This document shows, piece by piece, positions 4,820-6,152 of a DNA stretch of 6,152 nucleotides. Below the pieces are notes generated by a model that was given only the letters and a program-made list of their open reading frames with translations, had not been told where the DNA came from and did not search any database. Source of the stretch: Gemmatimonadota bacterium (GTDB lineage: Bacteria; Latescibacterota; UBA2968; UBA8231); contig JAPPEF010000389.1 of assembly GCA_028875335.1 (NCBI GenBank), forward strand, positions 1 through 6,152. Direction: 5' to 3'. The first letter of the stretch is position 1. Every line of letters begins with the position of its first letter. The position numbers and the translations under genes are program-made.

Positions 4820-6152
4820 TTGCACTACGAAACCGTCATCGGCATGGAAGTCCACGTCGAGTTGCAAACCGCCTCCAAGATGTTTTGCGCCTGCGCGGCC
4901 GATCACTTTCAGGTGGTGGCTAACGCCCACATCTGCCCGGTGTGTACCGGCCAGCCCGGCTCCTTGCCCGTGATCAATGGCCGCGCCGTCGAGCTGACGG
5001 TTATGACCGGCATGGCCCTCCATTGCCAAATCAAGCCCAGCAGCGTTTTTGCGCGCAAAAACTACGTCTATCCCGACCTGCCCAAGGGCTACCAGATCTC
5101 GCAATACGAGCAGCCCCTGTGCGAGAGCGGTTGGATCGAGATCGACGGCGAGAGCGGCCCCAAGCAAATCGGCGTCGTCCGCGTCCACCTCGAAGAAGAC
5201 ACCGGCAAGCTCCAACACGCCGGCAGTTCCAGCCTGATCGACTACAACCGCGCCGGCGTGCCGCTGATGGAAATCGTCACCGACTCCTCGCTTCGCTCGG
5301 CCGACGAGAGCTATGCGTACCTGACCCAGATCCGCCAAATCGTCCGCTACCTAGGCGCGTCCTCTGGCGACATGGAAAAAGGGGCCATGCGCTGCGAGGC
5401 CAACATCTCGATCCGGCCTGTGGGCAGCCGCGAATTGGGCACCAAGGTCGAGGTCAAAAACCTCAACTCCTTCCGCGCCGTGCGCAGCGCTATCGCCTAT
5501 GAAGCCGAGCGCCAGCAACAGATCATCGAAGCCGGCGGCCACGTCCAACAAGAGACCATGGGCTGGGACGAACGCGCCAACATCACCCGTCCGCAGCGCA
5601 GCAAAGAAACTTCGGATGACTATCGCTACTTCCCAGAGCCAGACCTGCTCGTCGCAGAGTTAGACGACGAGTGGATCGCCCGAGTCCACGCCAGCTTGCC
5701 CGAACTGCCCGCTGCTAAGGCTGAACGCTTTGCCGACGCCTACGGACTCAACCCTCAAGAGATCGTCGCCTTGGTCGAGGACCATGCCGTGGCCGCGTAC
5801 TTTGAGGAAGCCGCACAAATACAAGATGCCGACCCCAAGCAGGTGGGTAACTGGATCACCGGAGAAGTTTTCCGCCGCCTCAACGCCGAAGGCCGGTCAA
5901 TTGAAGACATCGAGGTCCAGCCAGCCGCGCTCGTCGAGTTACTCGCCTTAATCAAAAAGGGCACGATCAACCAAAACGCAGCCCGCGAAGTCTTTGGCCA
6001 ATTGTGGGAACAGGGCGGCTCGCCTGCCGAGATCGTCGCCGCGCGCGGCCTCGGGCAAATCTCCGACAGCGGGGAACTAGACCAAGCAGTAGCCGAGGTG
6101 ATCGCCGCGCATCCCGACGCCGTCGAAAAAATCAAGGGCGGCAATCACAACA
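4820..6152 (+). CDS. gatB: Asp-tRNA(Asn)/Glu-tRNA(Gln) amidotransferase subunit B, 3' truncated
   Basis: The frame from TTG 4820 stays open to the right edge (444 codons plus one base). GatB is the kinase/tRNA-binding subunit of GatCAB, which amidates misacylated Glu-tRNA(Gln) and Asp-tRNA(Asn) in the cytosol of bacteria lacking GlnRS or AsnRS. The N-terminus [20 protein letters not shown] is classic. Zinc-type cysteines are Cys23, Cys25, Cys39 and Cys42. Further signatures are [17 protein letters not shown] (80-96), HLEEDTGKL (123-131), [13 protein letters not shown] (141-153), [27 protein letters not shown] and [17 protein letters not shown] (260-276). The C-terminal helical and tail (YqeY-like) domain follows and is cut at the edge. 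The family is usually about 475-480 residues, so roughly 35 are missing. Conventional translation makes the TTG a Met. It lies 22 bases after the peptidase gene and may share its transcript. gatA and gatC are not in the window. Confidence 0.97.
   Translation, partial: MHYETVIGMEVHVELQTASKMFCACAADHFQVVANAHICPVCTGQPGSLPVINGRAVELTVMTGMALHCQIKPSSVFARKNYVYPDLPKGYQISQYEQPLCESGWIEIDGESGPKQIGVVRVHLEEDTGKLQHAGSSSLIDYNRAGVPLMEIVTDSSLRSADESYAYLTQIRQIVRYLGASSGDMEKGAMRCEANISIRPVGSRELGTKVEVKNLNSFRAVRSAIAYEAERQQQIIEAGGHVQQETMGWDERANITRPQRSKETSDDYRYFPEPDLLVAELDDEWIARVHASLPELPAAKAERFADAYGLNPQEIVALVEDHAVAAYFEEAAQIQDADPKQVGNWITGEVFRRLNAEGRSIEDIEVQPAALVELLALIKKGTINQNAAREVFGQLWEQGGSPAEIVAARGLGQISDSGELDQAVAEVIAAHPDAVEKIKGGNHN

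Noticed and set aside
4463..5338. Antisense 291-residue open frame across the peptidase end and gatB start
   Set aside because: Shadow of two conserved sense genes; its sequence changes character exactly where the sense gene changes.
4942..5502. Sense-strand Arg/Pro-rich 186-residue frame inside gatB
   Set aside because: Out of frame with the unmistakable GatB signatures and with shadow-like Arg/Pro/Gln composition.

Overview
The window holds four complete protein genes and one 3'-truncated gene, all on the + strand, plus the tail of an upstream reading frame at the left edge. Most of it (from about 1650 to the end) is GC-rich coding DNA with C/G-heavy third positions. A hand count of bases 3121-3180 gives about 68 % GC. 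The first large gene (171-1610) is clearly AT-richer: bases 181-240 count about 42 % GC. This looks like a high-GC environmental bacterium carrying one accessory gene of different origin. No rRNA, tRNA, complete mobile element or CRISPR array was seen. The phylum cannot be fixed from the sequence. The mix of an S9 peptidase, a TIM-barrel sugar isomerase-like protein and a VOC protein is reminiscent of uncultured lineages such as Latescibacteria, Poribacteria or Chloroflexi, but that is an impression only.

Left part (1-1610): a short C-terminal tail ends at 64 and overlaps a tiny GTG-started frame (61-126). Then comes a 479-residue protein with an N-terminal FRG domain and a C-terminal block of five 34-residue TPR units. 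Its TPR DNA has an exact 102-base period, and neighbouring copies share a 66-base perfect match, a sign of recent repeat expansion or homogenisation. This is the accessory part of the window and the most likely place for unusual biology.

Middle part (1653-4797): a TIM-barrel isomerase/epimerase of the xylose-isomerase-like (AP_endonuc_2) superfamily, a small glyoxalase/VOC-fold protein, and an S9 prolyl-oligopeptidase-type serine peptidase. Gaps are 72 and 7 bases, so the last two are very probably co-transcribed. The pairing suggests a small catabolic set acting on sugar-like and peptide-like substrates, but no substrate can be read from the sequence.

Right part (4820-end): gatB, the B subunit of the tRNA-dependent amidotransferase, starting at a TTG codon 22 bases after the peptidase gene and cut by the window edge before its final residues. 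This is a housekeeping gene, so the right half looks like ordinary chromosome.

No complete, obviously new multi-gene system is visible. The best candidate for follow-up is the FRG-TPR gene, whose conserved residues can be read as an ADP-ribosyltransferase-like pattern (inference).
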